A stretch of 64,000 bases of DNA from Bacteroidetes bacterium HGW-Bacteroidetes-8. GTDB lineage: Bacteria; Bacteroidota; Bacteroidia; Bacteroidales; UBA932. The notes under the pieces were generated by a model. That model saw nothing but the letters and a program-made list of their open reading frames with translations, did no database searches and was not told where the DNA came from. Of this stretch, positions 9,416-18,120 are shown piece after piece. The translations under genes were made by a program, and so were the position numbers. The stretch's first letter is position 1. Every line of letters starts with the position of its first letter. The stretch spans positions 248,001-312,000 of the forward strand of contig PHCZ01000001.1 in the NCBI GenBank assembly GCA_002840895.1. The letters are read 5' to 3'.

Positions 9416-11236
9416 TCAGAGTTTTATGGCTATACCTATACCGCCGTTGATTCCTGGCATAGGATAGTTTGCAAGATATATTATATCTGAGTTGAAGATG
9501 TTGTTCAATTTGATGAAAAAGGTGAACTTTCTATCATAAATATAGGAAACTTCCAGATTCATAAGAGTATAAGATGGTATATATCTTACAGGTGGCACAC
9601 CACCTACAAGAAGATCTTCAATAAAGAGTGCCGGGCTTTTTTGCCTGTGGTGGAAATTTACACCGATGATAACCCTATCTCTCCAGCTATACTTTGCACG
9701 ACCTTTTAATTCAAAGGGGGAGTAGTTGTAGTGCTTATTTGTCATATTATTCTCATCCCGGAAACCATAAAAATCTGCATCTATTCCACCTTCGAAATTC
9801 TCTAATTTAAGAAGAATCTCTCCTCCCAATCCTACTCTTTTTTCGTCATTGTAAACAGCCCCAAAGCTATTTGCAGGGTATGAATCGGAGTGAGGGAAAG
9901 AGCTGTTGGCGTAAAAGTGAATCTGGTTTCGGAACTCATAGTATCCACCATAGATGTTGAATGAGACTCTGTCTCTGAACTTCCCCTTTATACCTGCTCT
10001 GGCAATTACAGGCTGCTCAATATTCATAATGTCAATATTGGGATGAATCCAGGGGTTAAGTTCTGCCATCTTATGATAATTCATAAAATTATTTTTTCCA
10101 TCCAGCAATCCATAAACCCAGATATTCCCTTTTACCAGTTCAATTGAGGCAGAGCCGCTAAAGTAGATGTTGTAACCATTGGTGCCGCTCTCCCTCCATA
10201 AATTATATTTGAATCCGAGATCTACGTTTAATCTACCTTTATTGTAGATATATTTTGGATGGATTACAAGGTTGCTTCTGTCGTATGAATCCGATGTTAT
10301 TGAGTTTGATGCTTCGTAACGGACTCCGGCAAGAATTTTATTAAAGGATGAGAAGCTCCCACCTACGACCATCCCGGTGTTGATGTACTTTTCATCAAAA
10401 CGACTCTCCTTTAAGAATCCGCTAAATGGATCTCCTGTCAAATCAAATACTTCGTAGAATTTTGCTTTAGCTTTTGATTGAGAGATTGAAATATCGAAAT
10501 CGTAGTAGAGAGATTTTTTATTGTTATTGATGGAGCGGGCGTATAGTTTCGCTCCAGTTTTGGAGAGAACCCCACTTAAAGAATCTTTCATATACGCAGA
10601 CTCTCTTGGTTGAGGGAACGGAGAGAATTGTGATAACAGAGAGAGGGTAGTCTCGTTAATCCCATAGTAACTGTTGCGGTAACTGCCAACTGCGGCATCT
10701 GCACCTATCTCCCCCTTCTCCCAGCTATATTTAAAGCGGACACCGAGATCACTTGCAGAAGATGGAGCAGCTCCTCTATCTGCTCCTCTGCTCACGATAT
10801 TATCTGTTATTACAACTCCAGGAAGCTTATCCATATATGAGTTATGCTTCCCGTTTATGATCAGGGAGAGTCCTTTTCCCAAACGGGGCTGCAGGTAGAA
10901 ACTTCCGTATGGATTTAGCGGAAAATTGCTCCCGGCTTGTAAATAGAAAAAAGGCTGAACAAGAGTTGGACTCCTCTCAATGGTTGCAGATGGGAGGGGT
11001 GTAAACTCGTAAAGATCTTTTATGGGTTTGTCAAATATCGTGTATTTGAATGCGAGATTGAATATCCCAAGAGAGTCTGCAAAACTGCTATATAGCTTAC
11101 CCTTTGTTATCTCCATTAGTTTTGCGTCAAAGTCCCTTTTAACTTCAAGAGTCGGGTCAATTTTTTGCTGAGCCGAAAGGGTAGCTGATGATAGAATTAT
11201 AGCGGTTGCTATTGATATATAATAAATTACTCTCAT
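9416..11236 (-). CDS. Outer-membrane beta-barrel protein (TonB-receptor-like, no obvious plug)
   Basis: From ATG at 11236 (MRVIYYISIATAIILSSATLSAQ) a signal peptide is followed by about 585 residues rich in alternating aromatic/polar strands, ending NGGIGIAIKL. A start ten codons earlier would overlap the TPR gene by 29 nt, while the 11236 start lies only 1 nt past its stop. The C-terminal half (YSPFELKGRAKYSWRDR, NLEVSYIYDRKFTFFIKLNNIFN) resembles the end of TonB-dependent receptors, but I see no plug domain or TonB box: the N-terminal ~100 residues are a short linker. It is translationally adjacent to the large TPR protein, which suggests the two act together at the outer membrane. Substrate unknown. 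Confidence 0.7.
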   Translation of the reverse strand: MRVIYYISIATAIILSSATLSAQQKIDPTLEVKRDFDAKLMEITKGKLYSSFADSLGIFNLAFKYTIFDKPIKDLYEFTPLPSATIERSPTLVQPFFYLQAGSNFPLNPYGSFYLQPRLGKGLSLIINGKHNSYMDKLPGVVITDNIVSRGADRGAAPSSASDLGVRFKYSWEKGEIGADAAVGSYRNSYYGINETTLSLLSQFSPFPQPRESAYMKDSLSGVLSKTGAKLYARSINNNKKSLYYDFDISISQSKAKAKFYEVFDLTGDPFSGFLKESRFDEKYINTGMVVGGSFSSFNKILAGVRYEASNSITSDSYDRSNLVIHPKYIYNKGRLNVDLGFKYNLWRESGTNGYNIYFSGSASIELVKGNIWVYGLLDGKNNFMNYHKMAELNPWIHPNIDIMNIEQPVIARAGIKGKFRDRVSFNIYGGYYEFRNQIHFYANSSFPHSDSYPANSFGAVYNDEKRVGLGGEILLKLENFEGGIDADFYGFRDENNMTNKHYNYSPFELKGRAKYSWRDRVIIGVNFHHRQKSPALFIEDLLVGGVPPVRYIPSYTLMNLEVSYIYDRKFTFFIKLNNIFNSDIIYLANYPMPGINGGIGIAIKL

Positions 11237-11237
11237 C

Positions 11238-14200
11238 TTATTGTAAGTTAGATTTTTTATCTTCAATTCTGGAGAGCCTCATTTTAATCTGCTCCTCAAT
11301 ATCGTCCTTAATTTTAGGCTTATATGATTCAAGAATACTATTGTAAGTTGCTCGGGCCTGCTCCCAATTTTCGCGTTCGGCAAAAGTGTCGCCCAAAAGT
11401 ATGTATGCTTTTGCCAGCCAGTAGCTTTGAGGAGTCTTTGAATCTGAAAATGCATAAACCTCTCTCTCCACCTTAGCGAAATCTCCTTTATCAAAAATGT
11501 CAGAGATCAGAAGGTATGCGCTCTCTGCACCCTCAGGTGATATTCGGTTCTTTGCAAGCTCTGTGAGTAAAGGGAGTGCCTTTGCTCTCTCTCCGAGCAT
11601 ATAGAAAGATTTTCCCTTTATATATCGAATCCTTACGAGATTTTGCTCATCTACACTTACTCTCTCTGCTCTCTCTGCCTGAGCAATTGCATTTTGGTAT
11701 TGTTGATCCATAAAATAGGCGTTCATAAGACCAATCAGAGCTTCTGCCTTATTGTTCTCTAACTTTGCAATCATACCGAGGGTTGAGTATGCTTTGGCAG
11801 CCTGAGAGTAGTTCTCAAGTTGATATGAGATTCTTGCATAGTTAAGTGTAGCAAGTTCGGCAAAGGACTCATCGCCAATATTCATCACCTCCAGATAGGC
11901 GTCTTGTGCAAGTTCCGGTTTACCGGTTTTAAGCAGAGACTCTCCAAGGTAGAACCAGGCCTGAGCAGCTTTACCCCCTTTTGGATAATTTTTCAGGAAG
12001 GAGTTAAGCGAACTGACTGCAGCAGCATAGTTTCCGGAGATGTACAGTCTCTCTGCCGAGCTGAAGACTATCATCTCCCTCTCCGAAGTGCTTCTGCTCT
12101 GAGATAGACCTAATCCATCAATGTACTCAAGGAACTCCTCAGCTCGTCCTGCCTCTCTGTAGATATTCTCCAGACCGGCAACCGCACTTTGTGCCTCCGG
12201 AGATTGAGGGCTTGTGGTAAGTATTCTCTTATAGTAATCTATCGCCTGATTTTCGTTTCCACTGTTTAAACTGATTAATCCAAGCTCAAGGAGGGCCTTA
12301 GAGTAGAAGTGGCTGTTCACGAATTTTTCACTTAGCTCTGTAAGGTAGTTCACAGCTTCGGCGTTGTCGCCTGTCTGGATGAGTGTCCTTCCCAGTTCGT
12401 AGAGTACCTCGGGTAGAAGAGTATTGCTCACCCCTTTTGAGATAAGCTCTTTGAGCATCTCTGCTTTTTTTACATCGTCTCCCAGCAGACCTTTTGCAAT
12501 TGAAGATTGATAAACCGAGTAGTTTTTTAGAGCTGTATTGTTTTGATTTACAAGTGAAAATACCTCTATTGCCTCTGAGTATTTCCTCTGCATAAAATAG
12601 CTGTCTCCAAGGCGTGTTCTTGCTTCGTCAAGGTATAGAATATCTCCTCTCGGCAGACTCAGGTAACGTTTAAACCAACTCTCTGCCTGCTCAAAATTTG
12701 CCAGTTTGAAGTAGCCGTAGGCCAGATTGTATAGAGATGTAGGGTATTCGCGATTTGCCCGGAAGTTTGTGTTTTTAACTGCCAGGTTAAGATTGATATC
12801 TACCGATCTCTGAAACTGATTACTCCTGTAGTATGCCTCTGCAAGCCAGAAATTTGTAACATTATAAAGATTATTATTGTAAGAGCCGTTTTCCAGAGAG
12901 AGCTCAAATACTGCCACTGCATCTCTGTAGGCACCAAGGTTTAGGAGTTGCATCCCCCTTAGGAATGTTGCCTTTTGCAGATGAACAATCTCTCTTGAGG
13001 AGGGATTTTTTATGGTTCTAAGGACATCAATTGCAGATTTGTAATCCTGCTTAACAAGATATGATGATGCTATATAGTTCTGAATCTCGTTGAATTTTTC
13101 TACAGGAGGTGAGTAGGTGTCCAGATATTTTCTGAATTTAGTGATATCCGAGTTAAGATCAAATGAGAGTTTTGCGTAGTTAAAGAGAGCATCCTCTTTT
13201 ATAGAGAGGTCTGAGTTACCTTCGGAAGCAATGCGGAAGCTGTTGAGTGCTTCAAACTTATTCTTAATCTCAATATAGCATCTGCCTAAATGGTAGGATG
13301 CATTCTGAGTAAGAGAGTCCTCCACCGAAATCACCTGCTTTAGGATACCGATTGCATCATTGTAATTTTTTTGTGTATATGCTAGTATACCTGCATAGTA
13401 GATATCTTTTCTGGAGAGATTGTCATTATTCTGCGAATATTTTTCAAAATAGAACTTTGCCTTTTCGGTGTTGTCAAGCGCAAAGAATGCCTCAGAAACC
13501 ACACGGGCACACTTGGTCTTTAAATCTCCACTAAGCAGATCATATAGCTCTTCTCCGGTTTCAGTTACATATTTATACTCCTTAAGCATAAATTTACTCT
13601 CGAGAGTATAGTATCTGCTTAAAAGAGAGAACCTTGGATCCTTACTTATCCTACTAAAGAGATCAATTGCTTTATTAAAATCCCGCATCATATAGTGTAT
13701 ATGTGCAGAGTAATAGATTGCCGGATTGGTATAGCTGTTAGGGCTACTGTTTATAACATATCCAAACAGAGAGAGAGCCCTCTGCGGGTTACCTGTGCGA
13801 AAATTTGCATAACCGGCTTTGAAATAGTACTCATTGAGCTCATTTTTTGTAAGATTTTGCGAATCAATAAGCGAAAATATCTCATACGCTGCAGTAAAAT
13901 CGCCACTGTCAAATAGGTAGGATCCATATTTAAGTCTGATTGTTGATAGAAGAGAGCTTTGGGGCCACCTCTGCTCCATTAATTTATATCTCGAATGAAG
14001 ATTAGCTCTAGAACTCTCAATTGAAATAAGTGTTATGTATCCCTCAATATCTGCTCGGAAGAGACTTTTACTCAAATCTGTTTCTTTGAGAAGAGACTCA
14101 AACTCCTTCTCTGCAGACTCAAGTAACCCCTTCTGATAGAGTTCAACCCCTTTTTTATACCGATCTGTCCCGTTGTCCGTAGACTCTGCAGAGTAGATTC

Positions 14201-14267
14201 CTTCGGAAAAAAGAGACGATAGTGAGATAAGCAGAATAACTAGAGTGAACCTTTGATTTGCTCTCAT
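11238..14267 (-). CDS. Large periplasmic TPR-repeat protein
   Basis: 1009-aa protein with a signal peptide (TLVILLISLSSLFSEGIYSAES) and TPR-type helix pairs throughout. Recognisable units include YFKAGYANFRTGNPQRALSLF, SLYNLAYGYFKLANFEQAESW and AWFYLGESLLKTGKPELAQDAY, with the usual pattern of small residues and a Pro/Asn at unit ends. I estimate more than fifteen repeats. No catalytic domain is visible. The solenoid fold is a protein-binding scaffold, and the adjoining barrel gene suggests it serves that barrel on the periplasmic face. Transcription starts from the divergent promoter shared with ftsE. Confidence 0.82.
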   Translation of the reverse strand: MRANQRFTLVILLISLSSLFSEGIYSAESTDNGTDRYKKGVELYQKGLLESAEKEFESLLKETDLSKSLFRADIEGYITLISIESSRANLHSRYKLMEQRWPQSSLLSTIRLKYGSYLFDSGDFTAAYEIFSLIDSQNLTKNELNEYYFKAGYANFRTGNPQRALSLFGYVINSSPNSYTNPAIYYSAHIHYMMRDFNKAIDLFSRISKDPRFSLLSRYYTLESKFMLKEYKYVTETGEELYDLLSGDLKTKCARVVSEAFFALDNTEKAKFYFEKYSQNNDNLSRKDIYYAGILAYTQKNYNDAIGILKQVISVEDSLTQNASYHLGRCYIEIKNKFEALNSFRIASEGNSDLSIKEDALFNYAKLSFDLNSDITKFRKYLDTYSPPVEKFNEIQNYIASSYLVKQDYKSAIDVLRTIKNPSSREIVHLQKATFLRGMQLLNLGAYRDAVAVFELSLENGSYNNNLYNVTNFWLAEAYYRSNQFQRSVDINLNLAVKNTNFRANREYPTSLYNLAYGYFKLANFEQAESWFKRYLSLPRGDILYLDEARTRLGDSYFMQRKYSEAIEVFSLVNQNNTALKNYSVYQSSIAKGLLGDDVKKAEMLKELISKGVSNTLLPEVLYELGRTLIQTGDNAEAVNYLTELSEKFVNSHFYSKALLELGLISLNSGNENQAIDYYKRILTTSPQSPEAQSAVAGLENIYREAGRAEEFLEYIDGLGLSQSRSTSEREMIVFSSAERLYISGNYAAAVSSLNSFLKNYPKGGKAAQAWFYLGESLLKTGKPELAQDAYLEVMNIGDESFAELATLNYARISYQLENYSQAAKAYSTLGMIAKLENNKAEALIGLMNAYFMDQQYQNAIAQAERAERVSVDEQNLVRIRYIKGKSFYMLGERAKALPLLTELAKNRISPEGAESAYLLISDIFDKGDFAKVEREVYAFSDSKTPQSYWLAKAYILLGDTFAERENWEQARATYNSILESYKPKIKDDIEEQIKMRLSRIEDKKSNLQ

Positions 14268-14302
14268 CTTTTTTTGTTTTAAATAAATGTCGCTTTAACT
14301 GT

Positions 14303-14319
14303 CAAATTTAGTAAATTTG
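14303..14319. promoter_or_regulatory. Back-to-back -7 boxes for the TPR gene and ftsE
   Basis: The 17-bp palindrome CAAATTTAGTAAATTTG holds a minus-strand TAAATTTG (14303-14310) and a plus-strand TAAATTTG (14312-14319) separated by one base. ftsE ATG is 21 nt downstream, the TPR ATG 35 nt downstream on the other strand. Confidence 0.55.
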
Positions 14320-14340
14320 CCTTTAATAACAGAGAAAAAT

Positions 14341-15066
14341 ATGATTTCGGATCGTTCAAAGCCAATTATTGAATTTACGGAAGTTGATATAGCAAAAGAG
14401 GAGAACCTCATAATGTCAGGGTTAAATCTCACCATCTACAGAGGAGATTTTATATATCTGATTGGCAGGGTAGGAAGTGGTAAAACCTCTATAATCAAAA
14501 CAATTATTGGTGAAAATCCAATCAAACACGGCACTGCAACTGTTGCAGGCTTCTCTCTTGGGAGGTTAAAAAAGAGAGATATCCCATATCTGCGAAGAAG
14601 AATTGGGGTAGTATTTCAGGATTTTCAACTCCTCTCAGACAGATCTGTTTATGACAATCTCCACTTTGTCCTTATGGCAACAGGTTGGAAAAACAAAAAG
14701 GAGATAGACAGCATAATAAGAGAGAGGCTGGAGAGTGTAGGGATGCTATTAAAGAGTCATAAGATGCCACATCAGCTATCCGGAGGTGAACAGCAGAGAG
14801 TTGCTATTGCAAGGGCTCTTTTGAATAACCCTGAGATTATTCTTGCAGATGAACCTACAGGGAATCTTGACTCAGAGACTGCGATAGAGATTATGGAGTT
14901 GTTAACCAATATTCACAGACTGTACGAGCCGGCAATAGTTTTTGTCACTCATAACAGGGCTCTCTTTAAAAGGTACCCGGGCAGAGTAATGCTCTGCGAA
15001 AATATGAGCTGCAAAGAGTTGGAACAGACACAGGAGATAGATTTTTCTCAACTGTTAGATATTTAG
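14341..15066 (+). CDS. ftsE: Cell-division ABC transporter ATP-binding protein FtsE
   Basis: ABC ATPase that with FtsX controls peptidoglycan hydrolases at the division site. The ATG at 14341 is chosen; a TTG eight codons earlier falls inside the -7 promoter box and cannot be translated from that promoter. The product (241 aa) shows Walker [10 protein letters not shown], the Q-loop VFQDFQLL, the signature [16 protein letters not shown], Walker [13 protein letters not shown] and the H-loop VFVTHN. The D-loop/NLD and short overall length fit FtsE/LolD-type ATPases. No ftsX follows; the next gene is nth. FtsE is favoured over LolD from sequence feel, with moderate certainty. Confidence 0.82.
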   Translation: MISDRSKPIIEFTEVDIAKEENLIMSGLNLTIYRGDFIYLIGRVGSGKTSIIKTIIGENPIKHGTATVAGFSLGRLKKRDIPYLRRRIGVVFQDFQLLSDRSVYDNLHFVLMATGWKNKKEIDSIIRERLESVGMLLKSHKMPHQLSGGEQQRVAIARALLNNPEIILADEPTGNLDSETAIEIMELLTNIHRLYEPAIVFVTHNRALFKRYPGRVMLCENMSCKELEQTQEIDFSQLLDI

Positions 15067-15100
15067 TAAATATCACAATTTCTGTACATTACCACATTTT

Positions 15101-15772
15101 ATGAAGATAAGTAAAAAAGAGAGGTATCTTAAGGTTCTGGAGTGGTTTCAAAACAATATGCCGGTAGCGGAGAGTGAACTCAGGTATGAAAATCCCTTTC
15201 AATTGGCTGTATCTGTCATATTATCTGCACAATGTACCGATAAAAGGGTAAATATGGTTACTCCCTCACTCTTCGAACGATTTCCTGACCCCATTTCAAT
15301 GTCCGGCGCAACAGCGGCAGAGATTTTTAAATACATTAGCTCTGTAACATACCCAAACAGTAAAAGCAAGCACCTTTCTCAGATGGCTAGGGTCTTGGTA
15401 ACCGAGTTTGGAGGAGTTCTCCCAAAAGATACAGAAGATCTCCAAAGGTTACCCGGTGTGGGAAGGAAGAGTGCAAATGTCATATCATCTGTTATTTACA
15501 ACTCTCCGGTAATTGCTGTGGATACTCACGTCTTTAGGATTTCACGCCGTTTAGGACTATCAAAAGGGGAGACTCCTCTTGCAGTCGAGAAGGAGCTAAC
15601 AGAGAACATACCTTTAGATAAACGGGCAATTGCACATCATTGGCTCATTCTTCACGGGCGATATGTGTGTGTTGCCAGAAAGCCTAAGTGCGAGATGTGC
15701 GGCTTATCACTGTTTTGCCTCCATTACCATATGACCTGCGGGGCAGATCTCCATAAAGGTGGCACCCGCTGA
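15101..15772 (+). CDS. nth: Endonuclease III (DNA glycosylase/AP lyase)
   Basis: Base-excision repair enzyme removing oxidised pyrimidines and cleaving AP sites. The 223-aa protein has the helix-hairpin-helix LPGVGRKSANVI with catalytic Lys123, the catalytic Asp141 in VDTHVFRISRR, and the [4Fe-4S] ligands C190-x6-C197-x2-C200-x5-C206. Length is close to the 211-aa E. coli enzyme with a short tail (HYHMTCGADLHKGGTR). The last 66 nt overlap the end of pyk on the other strand, and the codon for the final cluster cysteine (15716-15718) lies inside that overlap. It starts 34 nt after ftsE and may share its transcript. Confidence 0.95.
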   Translation: MKISKKERYLKVLEWFQNNMPVAESELRYENPFQLAVSVILSAQCTDKRVNMVTPSLFERFPDPISMSGATAAEIFKYISSVTYPNSKSKHLSQMARVLVTEFGGVLPKDTEDLQRLPGVGRKSANVISSVIYNSPVIAVDTHVFRISRRLGLSKGETPLAVEKELTENIPLDKRAIAHHWLILHGRYVCVARKPKCEMCGLSLFCLHYHMTCGADLHKGGTR

Positions 15773-17137
15773 GGGACCAAAACTGCCCCCTACAACACCA
15801 ATCATATCCTCTTTGGTAAACCGGTTGTCATTTAGAAGAGTGTTTATGGAGCTCTTTATGAACTTATCCTTGCTTTGGGTAGGGTCCATAGAGTAGGCGT
15901 AAACACCGTAAGATAGTGCAAGCTCTCTCATAACGTGAGGAGTATAGCACATAGCATAAATGGGAGTTTTTGGCCTGAATGCAGATAGATATCTTCCTGT
16001 ACGCCCTGTTCTTGTATCAAAAACCATCGCTTTAATAGGCAGTTTACGGGTTGCATTAACTAGTTGACAACTAAGAACTGCGGCAACAGGATGTGTAATA
16101 TCTTTTAATTCAAGCTTATAGTATGGTCTAAGCTCCCTCTCTGTCTCTTTTGCAATATTTGCCATAGTTCTTACAGACTCCTTAGGATACTTCCCGTTGG
16201 CTGTCTCTCCGCTAAGCATAACCGCATCTGTTCCCTGATAAATAGCATTTGCAACGTCGGTGACCTCTGCTCTTGTCGGTCTTGGACTCTCTATCATTGT
16301 GTGAAGCATTTGGGTTGCAATGATAACCGGTTTTTTGCGCTCTTGACACTTTTTAATGATATTTCTCTGGATAATAGGTATCTTCTGATACTCAACCTCA
16401 ACTCCAAGATCTCCCCGAGCTACCATTACCCCATAGCAGTGTGATAGTATCTCATCAATATTGTTGACCCCCTCCTGGTTCTCTATCTTTGCAATAATCT
16501 TGAGGTGGCTTTTATGCTGGTCAAGTATTTTCTGGATCTCAATAACATCCTCTTTATTCCTGACAAACGAATGTGCAATAAAGTCCAGTTCGTTCTCAAT
16601 AGCCCAGAGAATGTACTCTTTGTCCCTATCCGACACAGATGGAAGTTTAACGGATACATTCGGAATGTTGATGCTCTTTCTCCCTTTGATTGTTCCCGGG
16701 TTATCTGCCATACAGTAGAGTCTGCCGCTCTTTTTTCTGACAACGGTAAGTGACATCTCTCCGTCATCTATCAGGATATGGGATCCAACAGGCACCTCTG
16801 AGACAAAATTGTTGTAGTTTGTGTAGAGCAGCCCATTTCCAGAGACTCCAAGCGGATTATCTTCAAAGATTACCTCATCACCTGTTTTTACGGAAAACCC
16901 TAGCTCGTTAAACATTTTTGTTATCCTGATCTCCGGGCCTTTGGTGTCAATAAGCAGTGCAATCTTATCCGAGACCTTTCTTGTGTTTTCGACAATAGGA
17001 AGAGAAGATTCAAGAGTTGTATGAGCTGAATTTATTCTTACCACATTCATCCCCTCATTATACAGACTTTCAATAAATTCAACACTGCAATTTCTATCCG
17101 ACACGGTACAAATTATTTTCGTTTTCTTTTCCTCCAT
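15707..17137 (-). CDS. pyk: Pyruvate kinase
   Basis: Glycolytic enzyme converting PEP and ADP to pyruvate and ATP. The 476-aa protein starts KTKIICTVSDRNCSVEFIESL, with MNVVRINSAHT (the usual RLNFSHG active-site block, here with Ile-Asn-Ser-Ala), DTKGPEIR, the catalytic IAKIENQEGVNNIDEI (Lys, Glu), MVARGDLGVE and ATQMLHTMIESPRPTRAE. All belong to the A domain of pyruvate kinase, with the B lid at residues ~70-165 and a C domain at the end. Ser-Ala replacing the family Ser-His in the RxNxSHG block is a mild deviation. Paired with ppdK in this window, it allows both directions of the PEP/pyruvate step. Confidence 0.94.
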   Translation of the reverse strand: MEEKKTKIICTVSDRNCSVEFIESLYNEGMNVVRINSAHTTLESSLPIVENTRKVSDKIALLIDTKGPEIRITKMFNELGFSVKTGDEVIFEDNPLGVSGNGLLYTNYNNFVSEVPVGSHILIDDGEMSLTVVRKKSGRLYCMADNPGTIKGRKSINIPNVSVKLPSVSDRDKEYILWAIENELDFIAHSFVRNKEDVIEIQKILDQHKSHLKIIAKIENQEGVNNIDEILSHCYGVMVARGDLGVEVEYQKIPIIQRNIIKKCQERKKPVIIATQMLHTMIESPRPTRAEVTDVANAIYQGTDAVMLSGETANGKYPKESVRTMANIAKETERELRPYYKLELKDITHPVAAVLSCQLVNATRKLPIKAMVFDTRTGRTGRYLSAFRPKTPIYAMCYTPHVMRELALSYGVYAYSMDPTQSKDKFIKSSINTLLNDNRFTKEDMIGVVGGSFGPSAGATFMEICPAGHMVMEAKQ

Positions 17138-17145
17138 AATTCTTC

Positions 17146-17165
17146 TAAATTTGTACGCAAAAGTA
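17146..17165. promoter_or_regulatory. Overlapping promoters between pyk and the recombinase gene
   Basis: Plus-strand TAAATTTG (17146-17153) and minus-strand TACTTTTG (17158-17165) sit in the 28-nt gap between the divergent genes. Expected transcription starts leave only a few bases of leader on each side. Confidence 0.5.
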
Positions 17166-17169
17166 ATGC

Positions 17170-18060
17170 ATTTTATTTGAAAAAGACCATTCGCTCTCTC
17201 AAAACACTATTGATGCCTATTGCTCAGATATAATTAAGCTGGAGAGGTTTCTTGAGAGCTCTTCCAATGAATCCGGGGTGAATAATTTTGGGGGTGCCAC
17301 CTCCGAAACACTCAACCTCTTCATTACATCACTTTTCGGCAAAAATCTCTCCAAACGCTCTCAGGCACGACTAATAAGCTCTTTGAGAGCTTTTTATAAA
17401 TTTCTTGAGATGGAGGGGGTTGTAGAGAAGAGTGTTGCAGAGATGCTGGATTCGCCAAAGGTTAAACCTTATCTGCCTGTTGTTTTATCGGTTGAGGAGA
17501 TAGAAAATATTCTCAACGGAATAGACCTCTCAGCTCCAGAAGGGCACAGAAACAGAGCCATTATTGAGATGCTCTACTCCTGCGGTCTTAGGGTAAGTGA
17601 GCTTGTAAATCTCAGAATTTCAGACCTCTTTTTTAATGAGGGATTTATAAGAGTAATGGGAAAAGGGAGTAAACAGAGACTTATTCCCGTTGGTGTTCCT
17701 GCTGTTGAGGCTGTCAACTTTTATCTCTCTCAAAGAAAATTTATGACGATTGCCAAAAACGCACAGGATACACTTTTTCTTAACAGACGTGGTTCCAAAT
17801 TGTCCAGAGAGATGATTTTTCTTATTATAAAAAAGGAGAGCAACAGGGCAGGAATTGTCAAAGAGATTTCACCCCACACATTTCGTCACTCATTTGCTAC
17901 CCATATGGTTGAAAATGGCGCAGATCTGAGGGTTGTTCAGGAGATGTTAGGACACGAGAGTATTCTTACTACCGAAATTTATACCCACGTCAATAGCGAG
18001 AAGTGGAGAGAGAGTATTCTCAGATGCCACCCGAGAGCAGATAAGGGGCGATTAGAATAA
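17170..18060 (+). CDS. xerD: Tyrosine recombinase XerC/XerD family, start codon unresolved
   Basis: Site-specific recombinase that resolves chromosome dimers. All catalytic residues are visible: Arg in SCGLRVSELVNL, Lys in GKGSKQRLIPV, HTFRHSFATH (His, Arg), GHESILTTEIYTH (His, Tyr). The first usual start, GTG at 17278, would delete the front of the N-terminal core-binding domain. The frame stays open upstream to TAA at 17164 and encodes the expected FEKDHSLSQNTIDAYCSD helix. No ATG, GTG or TTG is available there; ATT at 17170 is in frame and gives 296 aa, the normal XerD length. An ATG at 17166 would join the frame if one base of the T run were absent. XerC versus XerD cannot be settled by eye. 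Confidence 0.85.
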   Translation: MLFEKDHSLSQNTIDAYCSDIIKLERFLESSSNESGVNNFGGATSETLNLFITSLFGKNLSKRSQARLISSLRAFYKFLEMEGVVEKSVAEMLDSPKVKPYLPVVLSVEEIENILNGIDLSAPEGHRNRAIIEMLYSCGLRVSELVNLRISDLFFNEGFIRVMGKGSKQRLIPVGVPAVEAVNFYLSQRKFMTIAKNAQDTLFLNRRGSKLSREMIFLIIKKESNRAGIVKEISPHTFRHSFATHMVENGADLRVVQEMLGHESILTTEIYTHVNSEKWRESILRCHPRADKGRLE

Positions 18061-18074
18061 TCCAACTAAGATAT

Positions 18075-18082
18075 TATATTTG
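18075..18082 (+). promoter_or_regulatory. -7 box of the TonB-dependent receptor gene
   Basis: TATATTTG matches TAnnTTTG, 38 nt before the ATG at 18121 and 14 nt after the recombinase stop. Confidence 0.45.
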
Positions 18083-18120
18083 CACTTTCATATAACTGGA
18101 TTGTTAATTCGTATATAAAG

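Noticed and set aside
14317-14340. TTG start eight codons upstream of ftsE
   Set aside because: The TTG is part of the TAAATTTG promoter box, so it would not be in the transcript; ATG 14341 fits the family start.
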